From positions 1 through 62,446 of the forward strand of contig RFFC02000019.1 in the NCBI GenBank assembly GCA_005518205.2: a DNA stretch of 62,446 nt, given 5' to 3'. Source of the DNA: Hormoscilla sp. GUM202 (lineage in GTDB: Bacteria; Cyanobacteriota; Cyanobacteriia; Cyanobacteriales; Desertifilaceae). Positions 52,939 through 62,273 of this stretch are shown here, one piece after another; the stretch's first letter is position 1, and each line of letters starts with the position of its first letter. The notes beneath the pieces were generated by a model. That model was not told the DNA's origin, searched no databases, and worked only from the letters and a program-made list of their open reading frames with translations. Both the position numbers and the translations under genes were made by a program.

Positions 52939-53105
52939 GTTGCACAATTACGGGATGATAAGGGCTGCTAATGGCTAATACTCAAAGGTGAATCTCGATA
53001 GTCATTTTCTTGTCATGATATAGATGGATTTACTCTTTTCAATTAGCCAAAGTGCCAAAGTGCAATTTGCAACTATTGGCTGCTATCATCCCAAAAATGT
53101 GCAAC
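52939..53105. mobile_element. M2-family MITE, longer inverted copy
   Basis: Ends GTTGCACAATTACGGGATGA and ATCATCCCAAAAATGTGCAAC match the M2 ends at 19718 and 23045 in opposite orientation; the interior (about 120 bp) is different, so only the ends define the family. Confidence 0.65.
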
Positions 53106-53158
53106 GCATTTTATTATTTGTTACCAACCTTTATATAGAGTTATAACGGAGATCGGCG

Positions 53159-53773
53159 TTACTTGCGCTGGCGCCCTTTCCGCCTGCTGGGGGATTGACG
53201 CTTTTTTCGTCCCGAAGCATGCAATTGTTTGATCTTCGACTTTTTATACTTTTTATAGGTTGAGACAGTATAATCGCTGATAATATGGCTGAGGGCACCC
53301 AGTTCTAAACCCAGGAGAAAGGCGCTTGCTTGCCACCGGTAGCTCCAGAGCGCACCGTTCCGGAAAAATCGGCCCAGCTGGGACAGGAAGCGGGGTAAAC
53401 TGGAAAGGCGATCCGTTCCGGAAAAATCGGAGAATAAGCGCACCAGCGCTAAACCGAGAATTACTACCAGAGACAACCAGCAAGCGAGATAAACTACTCT
53501 GAGGGTGGTGCCGATAATGGGGCCGTGTGAGAAAATAGACCGGTGCTTTATGGTCTTCTGGTATGGCACCCAGATCCACTTGAACCATCCCCACCGGCGA
53601 AAGGGACGCGATCGCAGATCCAAATCAGGACTCAACATCAGGCCACTGAAGAAATATCCCGCCGCTACTAATAAGGCTAACTCGCTATTACCCCCCGTCA
53701 GCAGAAAAACTAGACCTGTAACTGCGGGCAATGTCCAAAGGGTAATGCGATCGTGGGTGTGGCCAGCGGGCAT
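53159..53773 (-). CDS. DUF2227-family putative metal-binding membrane protein
   Basis: The 204-residue protein starts MPAGHTHDRITLWTLPAVTG and has SPDLDLRSRPFRRWGWFKWI, KTIKHRSIFSHGPIIGTTLR and ALSHIISDYTVSTYKKYKK, with His/Asp residues spaced as in YdjM-like membrane metal-dependent hydrolases. Three or four TM segments. The cytoplasmic tail is very basic (GRKKRQSPSRRKGRQRK). Two stretches (FSDFSGTDR and FFRNGALW) are encoded by GTTCCGGAAAAATCGG repeats and look like in-frame insertions. Function unknown. Confidence 0.8.
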   Translation of the reverse strand: MPAGHTHDRITLWTLPAVTGLVFLLTGGNSELALLVAAGYFFSGLMLSPDLDLRSRPFRRWGWFKWIWVPYQKTIKHRSIFSHGPIIGTTLRVVYLACWLSLVVILGLALVRLFSDFSGTDRLSSLPRFLSQLGRFFRNGALWSYRWQASAFLLGLELGALSHIISDYTVSTYKKYKKSKIKQLHASGRKKRQSPSRRKGRQRK

Positions 53774-53797
53774 CAGAAAAAATTTTTGATCGAACTC

Positions 53798-53827
53798 TTG
53801 ACATTCTGGATTTTATCAGGTTATGAT
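53798..53827 (+). promoter_or_regulatory. Promoter for tRNA-Val
   Basis: TTGACA, 18 bp, TATGAT, ending 15 bp before the tRNA gene. Confidence 0.6.
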
Positions 53828-53842
53828 AGGTAAAGTTGAGTT

Positions 53843-53914
53843 GGGCGGTTAGCTCAGCGGTAGAGCGCTTGCCTTACAAGCAAGATGTCACTGGTTCAAA
53901 TCCAGTACCGCCCA
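53843..53914 (+). tRNA. tRNA-Val (anticodon TAC)
   Basis: Acceptor GGGCGGT/ACCGCCC with discriminator A, D arm TAGCTCAGCGGTAGAGC, anticodon stem CTTGC/GCAAG with loop CTTACAA (TAC), T arm CACTGGTTCAAATCCAGT. No encoded CCA. Confidence 0.95.
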
Positions 53915-53927
53915 TTATTTGGTCACA

Positions 53928-54027
53928 TGTAGGACTTGTCCCGCCTGGGAGCGCTCGCTGACGAACAGGGGTGAAGCGCATGTAGGACTTGTCCCGCCTG
54001 GGAGCGCTCGCTGGCGAACAGGGGTCA
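53928..54027. repeat. 53-bp direct repeat, two copies
   Basis: TGTAGGACTTGTCCCGCCTG followed by GGAGCGCTCGCTG occurs at 53928 and 53981. It lies between the tRNA and the IS630-type element. Confidence 0.85.
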
Positions 54028-54099
54028 GAAGCTGAATAAAAATATTTAGGCATATCTTGGCAATTCTCCCGGAATCCCCATATAATTGGATGTAAGTAG

Positions 54100-55993
54100 T
54101 CAGACAAAATTAATTACATAGTTTACCCCAAATTCCTTGATGATTTTTTCTAGGTCGGCAACTAAAGTTTTCCAGCAAGAATAAGCATCGATTTCAAGCC
54201 ATTCGTATTTAATAAACCGCCACAAAATTTCAATTAAATTCAAATGAGGGGAATAAGTGGGCAGGAGAAAGAGTGAAATATTACGTTCTTGCCATTCTTC
54301 AATCTGATCTTGAATAGCATCACTGGTATGAACAGATGCTTGGTCTGCAACAATTACTGTTGGTTTTTCCATTTTGGAAAAAACGCATCAATACAAGCGA
54401 TAACTACATCGGCATTAATACTTTGAGTAGATACATAAGCTTCTAGCTGATTGTGCCGACTCATTATTCCTAATACATTTAATCGGCGGCTACTCCGACT
54501 ATGAACTTCTATATATTCTCCAATATTTTGCCATCCATAAGGAACAGAAGGTATTAAGGAAAAACCACTTTCATCTAAATAAAACAAGTTGATTTCCCCC
54601 AAATCATCTAACCGTTTCAGCTCTTCCAGAGTGGCTTTTTTTTCCTCATACTCTTGAACCGGCGGGCTTTTCGCTGTCCCTCATTCGATGCCAACTCATA
54701 CCCATTGATTTTATAATTCTTTGAACAGTTTTAACACTTGTTTCAATTCCCCATTCTTCTTTGATTTTAGCCACAACTTTTTTCAATTGTCTTGGGTCTT
54801 CTTCAGTCCAGAATTTAATTTGTTCTTTTTGTTCAATACTAAAGGTTTGCTTGCGACCTCTTCCCGACTTGTCATCTAGTCCTACCATTCCCTCTGAATC
54901 CCAATTATTTATCCAATTGTAGATGGTTCTGTAACTAACATCAAAAGTTTCCATAAGTTCTTTAACTTTTTTCTGTCCTTGATTGATTAAAAGTAAACAA
55001 TGTGCTCTTTGACGAACTTGATGGACTTTGACGATAAATCAGATTGTGCGGAATGTTCGAGCGTAAGCAAAGATAGCGTGGTTTCAATGACCCGCTAAAC
55101 TCGTGACAGCTCAAACTGGTGAGATTAGCCAGGGAACTGTGGAATTATTGTGGGTCCTAACCCCATCCTCCAGATACGGGAGGTACACCGGTCCCAACTG
55201 CCTCGGAGTGTTATCGCCGGGGGTGGAAAGCAGGGACTTAAATGAAGGCTATCTGGCAGCCTAAGCCGGAAACGCCACTAGGAAAGGTGCTCATGGTTAA
55301 CGATAAGTGAAGTTGTACAAGCCTCGTGATCATCAACCAGCGGAATAAGGCTTTTACGCTGGGCCAAAAGGCAATGGTAGGTGTAGATATCCTTGGTCTG
55401 TGGATATCTCGTATTACTACAATCCTCCCGGGGTATTGCAACGACCTAAAAGCATCGTATTGATTCCACGGAACGTTATAACCTCAGTGATGCTATCTGC
55501 CTCCGGTAGATAAGTTAGATAATAAGCGCAAGCCCACTGGGGAGGGATGTCCTAAAAAGCCAACGCTTGGGGTAATGCCTAGGATATGCCGACATAGGAC
55601 GGTGATAGTAGAATGCGATTGGAACTGTAGTCTGATGAACTAAAAGCCCGCCGATAGCTGGTTACTGGTAAAACTACTTCTAAAAGAGCGAGCAGAGAGA
55701 AATCTCTCGGTTGGTAGGCAATCCACTCGCCACCACGGAATCACACAAGGCTGACGGTAGAGGATTAGTCTCCTGTTGTACGCCACAGGATAAAGATGAA
55801 GAACAAGTCGCAAGGGGACAAGGGGGTAACCCCGACAAATCCCTACCCATGACAACGGGTCTATTACCCAGGAGCCGTGTGCGGTGAAAGTCGCAAGCAC
55901 GGTTTTGAAAGGGAGGGTTGGGAAGCGATTCCCAGCTCGACCCCGACCAAGTAATTTTGCAGAAAGGTCATTTATTTCACGCAATAAAATCAT
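54100..55993 (-). pseudogene. IS630-family transposase, interrupted by intron and frameshifts
   Basis: Start ATG 55991-55993 (MILLREINDLSAK), then the intron, then NLIYRQS, a frameshift, HQVRQRAHCLLLINQGQKKV and the HTH region VSYRTIYNWINNWDSEGM. After MSWHRMRDSEKPA an extra G shifts frame; the DDE domain begins LFYLDESGFSL (Asp). At about 54373 loss of a T in a T-run shifts again into VIVADQASVHTSD (Asp) and SPHLNLIEILW (Glu). So at least three frameshifts plus the antisense intron make it inactive. Reading across the intron joins the frame exactly between AK and NLIYRQS. Confidence 0.85.
55046..55955 (+). ncRNA. ORF-less group II intron
   Basis: 5' end GTGCGGAATG fits the GUGYG rule. Domain V is clear at 55872-55905 (GAGCCGTGTGCGGTGAAAGT, then CGCAAGCACGGTTT) with domain VI after it, and the 3' end is AAGTAAT at 55955, similar to the TTTAAT end of the intron at 58186-60583. 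It has no reverse transcriptase. It is oriented opposite to the transposase it interrupts, so splicing could not restore that mRNA. It would rely on a maturase in trans, perhaps the one 3 kb downstream. The minus-strand 117-codon frame here (55640-55993) is antisense chance except for its first 13 codons. Confidence 0.85.
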
Positions 55994-56202
55994 TCTGAAT
56001 TCCGCCGTTATTAGTCATTTGATGTCAGATATGACGCGACAGTCATACAAGAGACGACTGTGAAAACAGATTCCCCGTTAGTAGTAGCCACGAAAATCTG
56101 CTACATCTACGAGTAGCTATATCTAGTATAACAAGTTTTGCAGACTTTGTGCAATTAATTTTGTCCAACTACTTATCCTAGATCAGAATCAGAAACAGCG
56201 GT

Positions 56203-56844
56203 ATGGAGGACATTCAGTCGGTGACGATCAGCATTGGTGATGCTGCCAAAGAATTAGGAGTCTCGGTAGACACGATTAGGAGGTGGTCAGACCAAGGAAA
56301 GATTAGGTGTGAACGCGCTCCAAGTGGACATAGACGCTTCTATCTGGCAGACCTCAAACGGATCCAGCCACGTGACTTAAAGCAGTCAGAAGACCGCGCA
56401 ACCATTAATTACGCGAGAGTTTCAAGCCATGACCAAAAGAATGATTTGACTAGACAGATTCAAGCCCTAGAGGCTTTTAGCAGTGCTAATGGTTGGCAAT
56501 TTGAAACCATTCAAGATTTAGGTAGTGGCTTGAACTATAACAAGAAAGGACTCAATCGGCTACTCAACAGAATACTTAAAGGTGATGTCGGCAGGTTAGT
56601 GCTAACTCATAAGGATAGGTTACTACGCTTTGGTTCTGAGCTAGTATTTGCTATTTGTGAACAAATGGAAACTGAAGTTGTAATTATCAATAAATATCCT
56701 GAATAATTAAGCTTTGAGCAAGAATTAGCTCAAGACATGATTGAGCTGGTGACAGTGTTTTCAGTACGCTTGTACGGTGCTAGAATTCGTAAGAATAAGA
56801 AGTTAATTGATGGAATCTCTAGCGTTATCGACGAGGTGAAGTAG
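56203..56844 (+). pseudogene. tnpA: IS607-type serine recombinase (TnpA) with in-frame stop
   Basis: MerR-like HTH at the N-terminus (ISIGDAAKELGVSVDTIRRW, PSGHRRFY) then a serine-recombinase domain (INYARVSSHDQKNDLTRQI with the nucleophile Ser, and GRLVLTHKDRLLRFGSEL). TAA at 56704-56706 stops the frame after INKYPE, but the same frame goes on with FEQELAQDMIELVTVFSVRL and YGARIRKNKK to TAG 56842. One nonsense change therefore removed the C-terminal ~45 residues. tnpB begins at the next base, as in IS607 elements. Confidence 0.85.
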
Positions 56845-58185
56845 ATGGCAACTCTCACGTATGTGAAGGGATTACCGACTCCAGCAGAAGAATTGAATAG
56901 TTTAGGTCTAACCGAATTTGAGATGTTCCTGACTGCTTACAGCTCGGTATTCCATAAAGCAGCGTGTGAGACAGCTAATTATTTGCTATCCGGTCAATCG
57001 TTTAACAAATCCAGTTGTCACACCCATTTACAAACAACTTACGGCATTTCAAAACGTCACGCCAACGGTGTTATAAGCTATGCCAAAGGAGCGGTAGACG
57101 CATCGAAAGAGCATCGCCAGCTTCATATCAAGACATTAGAAGGTAAGTTAAAATCTGCCAATTATTGGATGACTAAGGCAGAAAATCAGTTGGCAGATTC
57201 TCGAAAATTTTATGCTAAAAAGAATTGGCGAAACTCCAAGACAGGCTGTAGGTTTCCGTTATGCTGTTCTGTTAAATTTCGTAGTACGAACTGGAAAAAC
57301 TTACGCTTTCAAATTCACAACAAAAAGCGTCGATGACACAAGTTAGTAGAACAAATAAAGCATCTGAAGGCTGCACAAATCAAAACAGTCATTCCTAGAA
57401 ATAAAGCATTTATTGTTGGTTCTAAGGATGAAAAATTTGGCAACCAAGTCTGCCAGTGGGATGGATGTTTACTTAAATTCCGCGTACCTGCTTGCTTGGA
57501 GTCAAGATTTGGTAAGTTTGTACAGACCAGGTTAGGCAATTTTGACCGCAACATCAACAGGCTGCCCAAAGATGGCGCTAAGACATGGCATTTCTACCGT
57601 AAAAATGGCAAATGGAATGCAGCAGTACAATTCACTCCAGCGCCAGTTAAGCGGATCTCCAGGCACTCCGCTTATGGCTGTATCGGAATTGACAATTTAC
57701 CTGGCTCAATTGGCTGGGCGTATGTTGACCATGATGGTAATCTCAAAGCTCATGGACAAATTCCACTACAAATGGGACTACCGTCAGGCAAGCAAGACGC
57801 TCAAATAGTCGATGCGTGCTTGCAACTGGCGGCATTAGCGGATAAGTTCGCCTGTCCTGTTGTCTGCGAAAAGCTGGATTTTTCTACTAAGAAAGAACGA
57901 CTCAAAGAACGTGGTAAGAAGTATGCTCGAATGCTTTCAGGTTGGGCATATAGCCAATTTTTCTTTCGACTAGAAAGTATTCTAAGCAACCGAGGTATTT
58001 ACCTGATGAAGGTAAACCCGGCCTACACCAGCGTTATAGGGTTGGTAAAGTATGCCCGCCAGTATGGTTTGGCTAGCGATGAAGCTGCCGCGATGGCTAT
58101 TGCTCGACGTGGCATGAATTTATCAGAAAATATTCCAGGCTCCATAACCGCCTATCTATCCGTGAAGGATGGAAAGCACGTATGG

Positions 58186-60583
58186 GTGTGACTCCTTTAG
58201 CGTAAAATGAATTGAAACATGTCAATAATAAACAATACCGGGGCATCATCAGCCCTGAGAACTTGCCAGCGATGGTGGTGAAAGTCCACCCCCCCGGGTG
58301 CTGGGGTGACAGCACTATCCCTACGGTAGCGATGGCATCAATCCGTAAAGCGGGATAGAAAGGCGCTCTGACTGGTAGCTCAAGCCGGTTACCGTCAAGC
58401 AAAGTGACTATGGTTAGCATTACGCAAAGGACTGACGGATCGTCAGCTTTAACCGGTGAAATAGAGCTGATACACCGGCCCAAAAGGGAGAGGATAAAGA
58501 CGCTGGCGTTGTCATACACGACCAGCAGCACTGTCAAGAAACCCGGTCCATGGGTCCGACCTAAGGTCACGACCAATCGCGCGCAGGAACGAAGTAAACC
58601 GATTGTGTACTCTCCACCACAGGTCGATACGGTGGAGTAGCCACCACAGGCGCAACATCTGCTCTCCGGAAGGCAGGTCACAAACGGGAGAGATTGAGTG
58701 GAGAAGCAAACGACTGGCTGTAATGGTCAGGATAGAGCTGACGCCCTCACGATTTTCGTAAAAGTGGAAAACAAGTAGCAGTTAATATGTCACGGAACAT
58801 CGCTAGAAATAGACGAGTGTATGACTGGAATGTAGTGCCCTGGCGGAAGCTAGAGAAGGCTACGTTTAAGCTGCAAAAGCGAATCTACAGAGCGGCAATT
58901 GAAGGCAACAAGCGCAAAGCTCGCAGACTCCAGGGACTGTTAACACGGTCCTGGTCAGCCAAGATGATTGCGGTCAGGCAGGTGACCCAGCAGAATAAGG
59001 GGAAAAAGACGGCAGGGATAGATGGTGCCACGGCACTAAGACCCACGCTGCGACAACCTCTAGTAAAGCAGCTAATACTGGACAGAAAGGTTAAGGCTAG
59101 TCCAACTCGTAGAGTGTGGATACCAAAGCCTTCCAGGACGGAAAAGAGACCATTGGGAATACCTACCATCTACGACCGAGCATTACAAGGGTTGGTGAAG
59201 ATGGCGTTAGAACCCGAATGGGAAGCGACATTTGAACCTAACTCTTATGGATTCAGACCAGGACGGGGAGGCCACGACGCAACAGAAGCGATATTCCGCA
59301 GCATTAGCCGGAAATCCAAATGGATACTGGATGCGGATATAGCCAAGTTCTTTGACGGAATTAACCACGAGGCCCTTCTCAAGAAACTGAATAACTCCAG
59401 CCCCATACGTAGGCAGATACGGGCCTGGCTTAAGGCCGGGGTAATGGACAAAGGCGTTTACCAGAACACCAACACCGGCACACCTCAAGGTGGCGTGATA
59501 TCTCCACTGCTAGCCAACATCGCCCTACATGGGTTAGAAGAGGCAGTAATGGAGCTAATACCAACCAAGAAGAAAAAAGAGGGACTAACGGTAGTCAGAT
59601 ACGCGGATGATTTTGTGGTCATTCATGAAGACATAGAAGTGATAAAACGAGCCAAAAGGGTCGTGGAGCAAAAGCTGTCAACATTAGGGATTGAACTCAA
59701 AAAAGAAAAGACCAGAATAACGCACACACTCGAAGGAGAAGAACCAGGATTCGATTTTCTGGGTTTCAACATCCGACAATATGAGATAAGTAAGTACCAC
59801 AGCGGAAAGACTGGCAAAGGATTCAAAACTCTAATAAAGCCAAGCACAAAAGCCATCAAAGAGCATAAGAAAAAGATTGCGACAACAATCAAGAGCCACA
59901 GAGCAGCCCCCCCCGCCGCACTAATAGCCAAACTAAACCCCATCATTAGGGGATGGTCTAACTACTACAGAACGGTGGTAAGTAAGGAGACATACAACAG
60001 TATGGACGCCTACCTATGGGAAACTCTATGGCAATGGGCAAAGAGGAGGCACACCCAGAAAAGTCACCAATGGATAATCAAGAAATACTGGGGAACCAAA
60101 GGACTCAACAATTGGGTCTTCAAAGGTAAAACCAAGAATGGCGAGGAAATTAGCCTAACAAAACACTCCGAAACCGAGATAGTCAGACACGTAAAGGTGA
60201 AAGGGACGGCTAGTCCATTCAACGGTGACACAGTCTACTGGAGTAAGAGGCTAAGGAAAAGCTCGGACGTATCCAGGCGAGTACTAAAGCTATTAGATAG
60301 GCAAGAAGGAAAATGCGCACGGTGTGGACTGGTCTTCAGAAGTGGAGACCAGTGGGAAGTGGACCACGTCCTACCGAAATCATTAGGCGGTAAGGATTGG
60401 TACACTAACCTACAATTATTACACGATTATTGCCACGATGCCAAGTCGGCCGAGGACGGCAGCAATGGCAAACGCAGCGTCAGGCTAAACCTGGATGGCG
60501 AAATCGAGGAGCCGGATGAGGTGAAAGTCTCACGTCCGGTTTTGAAGACGAGTCGGAGGGGTGACCCTCTGGCTTAGTTTAAT
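58186..60583 (+). mobile_element. Group II intron with reverse transcriptase ORF
   Basis: 2398 bp. 5' end GTGTGACTCC (GUGYG); domains I-III in 58186-58786; the LtrA ORF in domain IV; domain V at 60509-60542 (GAGCCGGATGAGGTGAAAGT, then CTCACGTCCGGTTT); domain VI to TTTAAT at 60583. The exon join restores the tnpB frame, so it can splice sense-wise out of tnpB mRNA. Confidence 0.92.
58787..60577 (+). CDS. ltrA: Group II intron reverse transcriptase/maturase with HNH endonuclease
   Basis: The 596-residue protein promotes splicing and retrohoming of its intron. RT blocks: KKTAGIDGAT, RPLGIPTIYDRALQGLVKMA, FRPGRGGHDA, TPQGGVISPLLANIAL and the catalytic RYADDFVVIHE. Maturase domain with LIAKLNPIIRGWSNYYRTVV, then HNH (CARCGLVFRSGDQWEVDHVL, PKSLGG, CHDAKSAEDGS). 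The last ~25 codons (EEPDEVKVSRPVLKTS and on) are encoded by domains V and VI of the intron RNA itself. The frame is intact and could also serve the ORF-less intron upstream. Confidence 0.95.
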   Translation: MSRNIARNRRVYDWNVVPWRKLEKATFKLQKRIYRAAIEGNKRKARRLQGLLTRSWSAKMIAVRQVTQQNKGKKTAGIDGATALRPTLRQPLVKQLILDRKVKASPTRRVWIPKPSRTEKRPLGIPTIYDRALQGLVKMALEPEWEATFEPNSYGFRPGRGGHDATEAIFRSISRKSKWILDADIAKFFDGINHEALLKKLNNSSPIRRQIRAWLKAGVMDKGVYQNTNTGTPQGGVISPLLANIALHGLEEAVMELIPTKKKKEGLTVVRYADDFVVIHEDIEVIKRAKRVVEQKLSTLGIELKKEKTRITHTLEGEEPGFDFLGFNIRQYEISKYHSGKTGKGFKTLIKPSTKAIKEHKKKIATTIKSHRAAPPAALIAKLNPIIRGWSNYYRTVVSKETYNSMDAYLWETLWQWAKRRHTQKSHQWIIKKYWGTKGLNNWVFKGKTKNGEEISLTKHSETEIVRHVKVKGTASPFNGDTVYWSKRLRKSSDVSRRVLKLLDRQEGKCARCGLVFRSGDQWEVDHVLPKSLGGKDWYTNLQLLHDYCHDAKSAEDGSNGKRSVRLNLDGEIEEPDEVKVSRPVLKTSRRGDPLA

Positions 60584-60718
60584 AGCCGGTGGAGAAAACT
60601 GAATAACTATTGTAAGAAGTCTGGCATTAAGCGACACAGCTTCTATGCTATCTCTAACTGGGAATCTTTGGTCAAGCGATGGTTGGAGCAATCTGCCCAA
60701 AGCAAGCGAAAGCGCTAA

Positions 60719-61414
60719 AGGTGATTTTCTTGGAACATATACCGCTAAGTTCCCTCTACATAGATTTGGGGGCTATTGCCCAGATATGCAGAGGTTTTTA
60801 CCAGCGGTTACTATACCCGGGGGGCTCGGGACTGCTACGATGTCAAGGTATATCTGGCCCCGCCGGAATCTCTGCGTACTGAGTGGAAAGTTAAGCGGGA
60901 TACTCGTAAGCGGGGCTATAGTAATGAACAAGCGGGAACCAGACTCGGAACAGTTTATCCGTCCTCAGCGCCAGTGGTCCGATATTGTGGTCTCTTTCTA
61001 CCCTCCCAGCGATAACTCCCAAGCAAGTGATTTACTCCTGAATGTACGTCTGGTACTCCGCCCGACTATCCCTCACCCGGACTGGACTCCCGTTCTCGAC
61101 CCCGATAAAGGTCATCTTAGTTCTGCTATCCGCCTGGAACTGGACAGGGATATGGGTAAACCGGTGGATGTGCTGGAAATTGATGGTCATGCTACCAAGG
61201 AACAGGTGAGGAACTGGAACGGATCCTCTGTAACGAGGTTCCTTACCTGGGAAAATTCTGTAGTTTGCAAGGTAATGGAGATATTGGTAAGCTGACGGGT
61301 ACAACTGGGGAGATTCTCCAAAGTTACCCTCTGGCTCTCACTCAGCTACTGATTACCTATCACACGATCGAGGCTGCTAATATATCATTAATTGAGATTT
61401 TTTGGCCAGTTGAG
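60719..61414 (+). pseudogene. Phosphoribulokinase-like remnant running into radC
   Basis: Frames shift but one family is recognisable: GYYTRGARDCYDVKVYLAPP, then ESLRTEWKVKRDTRKRGYSN, a ~20-bp deletion, [56 protein letters not shown], then in another frame [14 protein letters not shown] and [20 protein letters not shown]. This matches the C-terminal half of the PRK/uridine-kinase-like protein found in cyanobacteria. The N-terminal P-loop half is missing, cut off at the end of the IS607 element. No stop separates its last frame from radC, so the frame from 61265 is a PRK-RadC hybrid. Confidence 0.8.
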
Positions 61415-62146
61415 ATGACCTATAGCCTGAGAATTGCTGATATCCCCCCTTCGGAACGGCCCCGAGAACGCTTACTGGAGTTGGGAGCGAAAAATATGGC
61501 GACGGCTGAATTACTTGCTATCCTTCTGGGTACGGGTCAGGGTAAGGGCAAACTCTCGGCTGTGGGTTTGGGACAATATATATTACAACAGTTGGGGCAA
61601 GGTCAGCGCGACCCCCTGGAAGCGATCCGGGATATTAGTCCCCAAGAGTTGATTAAAATTCCTGGTGTGGGACCGGCAAAGGCTACGACGATCCTGGCGG
61701 CTGTGGAGTTGGGTAAGCGGGCTTTTCTGTCTCGTCCGGCGGAACGGACTGTTATTGATAGTCCGGCGGCGGCGGCGGCGGCCCTCAGTCATGAGTTGAT
61801 GTGGCAAAGTACCGAACGTTTTGCTGTGGTGCTGCTGGATGTGAAAAATCGCTTGCTCGGTACTAAGGTGATTACTATCGGGACGGCCACTCAGACTTTG
61901 GCCCATCCCCGGGATATCTTCCGGGAGGTGCTGCGCCAAGGGGCTACTAGAGCGATTATCGCTCACAATCATCCCACTGGTAGCGTTGAACCGAGTCAGG
62001 AGGATCTGGTACTGACTCGCCAGCTGTTGAAAGGGGCCAGGTATTTGGATATTCCTCTGCTAGACCATATTATTCTGGGTAATGGCGACCATCTGAGTAT
62101 CCGGGAAACTACTTCTCTCTGGGATGAATTATCTCAAGATGATTGA
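61415..62146 (+). CDS. radC: RadC / JAB-domain protein
   Basis: Start at ATG 61415 ([20 protein letters not shown]), the usual RadC N-terminus, although the frame is open upstream to 61265 through a pseudogene. A helix-hairpin-helix ([20 protein letters not shown]) is followed by the JAMM-like metal site ([20 protein letters not shown]). 243 residues, normal. Historically linked to DNA repair, but its exact role is unresolved. It lies beside a tRNA gene and a mobile cluster. Confidence 0.93.
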   Translation: MTYSLRIADIPPSERPRERLLELGAKNMATAELLAILLGTGQGKGKLSAVGLGQYILQQLGQGQRDPLEAIRDISPQELIKIPGVGPAKATTILAAVELGKRAFLSRPAERTVIDSPAAAAAALSHELMWQSTERFAVVLLDVKNRLLGTKVITIGTATQTLAHPRDIFREVLRQGATRAIIAHNHPTGSVEPSQEDLVLTRQLLKGARYLDIPLLDHIILGNGDHLSIRETTSLWDELSQDD

Positions 62147-62162
62147 GATTTTTTTCTTTTCC

Positions 62163-62190
62163 TTGGCTAATGTGATTTTTGTGTTAGAGT
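62163..62190 (+). promoter_or_regulatory. Weak promoter for tRNA-Val(CAC)
   Basis: TTGGCT, 16 bp, TAGAGT, ending 11 bp before the tRNA gene. A T-rich run (62150-62160) precedes it and may end radC transcription. Confidence 0.4.
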
Positions 62191-62201
62191 AGATTTCATC
62201 A

Positions 62202-62273
<72 letters not shown>

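Larger units (their letters stand above)
54095..56173 (-). mobile_element. IS630-family element, split by a group II intron
   Basis: Ends AGTAGTCAGACAAAATTAAT and the complement at 56143-56173 (TGCAATTAATTTTGTCCAAC then TACT) form inverted repeats, each followed outward by TA (54093-54094, 56174-56175), the usual IS630/Tc1 target. A 910-bp group II intron (55046-55955) sits inside; without it the element is about 1.17 kb, a normal size. Confidence 0.85.
56845..60718 (+). pseudogene. tnpB: IS607-associated TnpB (RuvC, RNA-guided nuclease family), split by a group II intron and a stop codon
   Basis: Exon 1 is 56845-58185 and exon 2 is 60584-60718. Exon 1 has an N-terminal helical part, an in-frame TGA at 57334-57336 (after HNKKRR), then the RuvC core: YGCIGIDNLPGSIGWAYVDH (Asp), VVCEKLDFSTKKERLKERGK (Glu) and YGLASDEAAAMAIARRGMNL (Asp). 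Exon 2 continues exactly from KHVW to SRWRKLNNYCKKSGIKRH and ends KRKR. All three RuvC acidic residues are kept, so apart from the stop and the intron it looks recent. TnpB proteins use an omega RNA, normally from the 3' end of the element. Confidence 0.85.

Noticed and set aside
53874-54107. Minus-strand frame near tRNA-Val ending in GGTGFEPVTSC-like text
   Set aside because: It is the complement of the tRNA gene, a common false ORF.
55640-55993. 117-codon minus-strand gene
   Set aside because: The first codons are the IS630 transposase start; the rest is the complement of group II intron domains V-VI.
58787-60577. Diversity-generating or retron reverse transcriptase
   Set aside because: The protein has LtrA-type maturase and HNH domains and sits between group II intron ends with a clear domain V.
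60645-61295. 216-codon hypothetical protein
   Set aside because: Only its second half matches a family (phosphoribulokinase-like), and the N-terminal part is out-of-frame tnpB exon and spacer.
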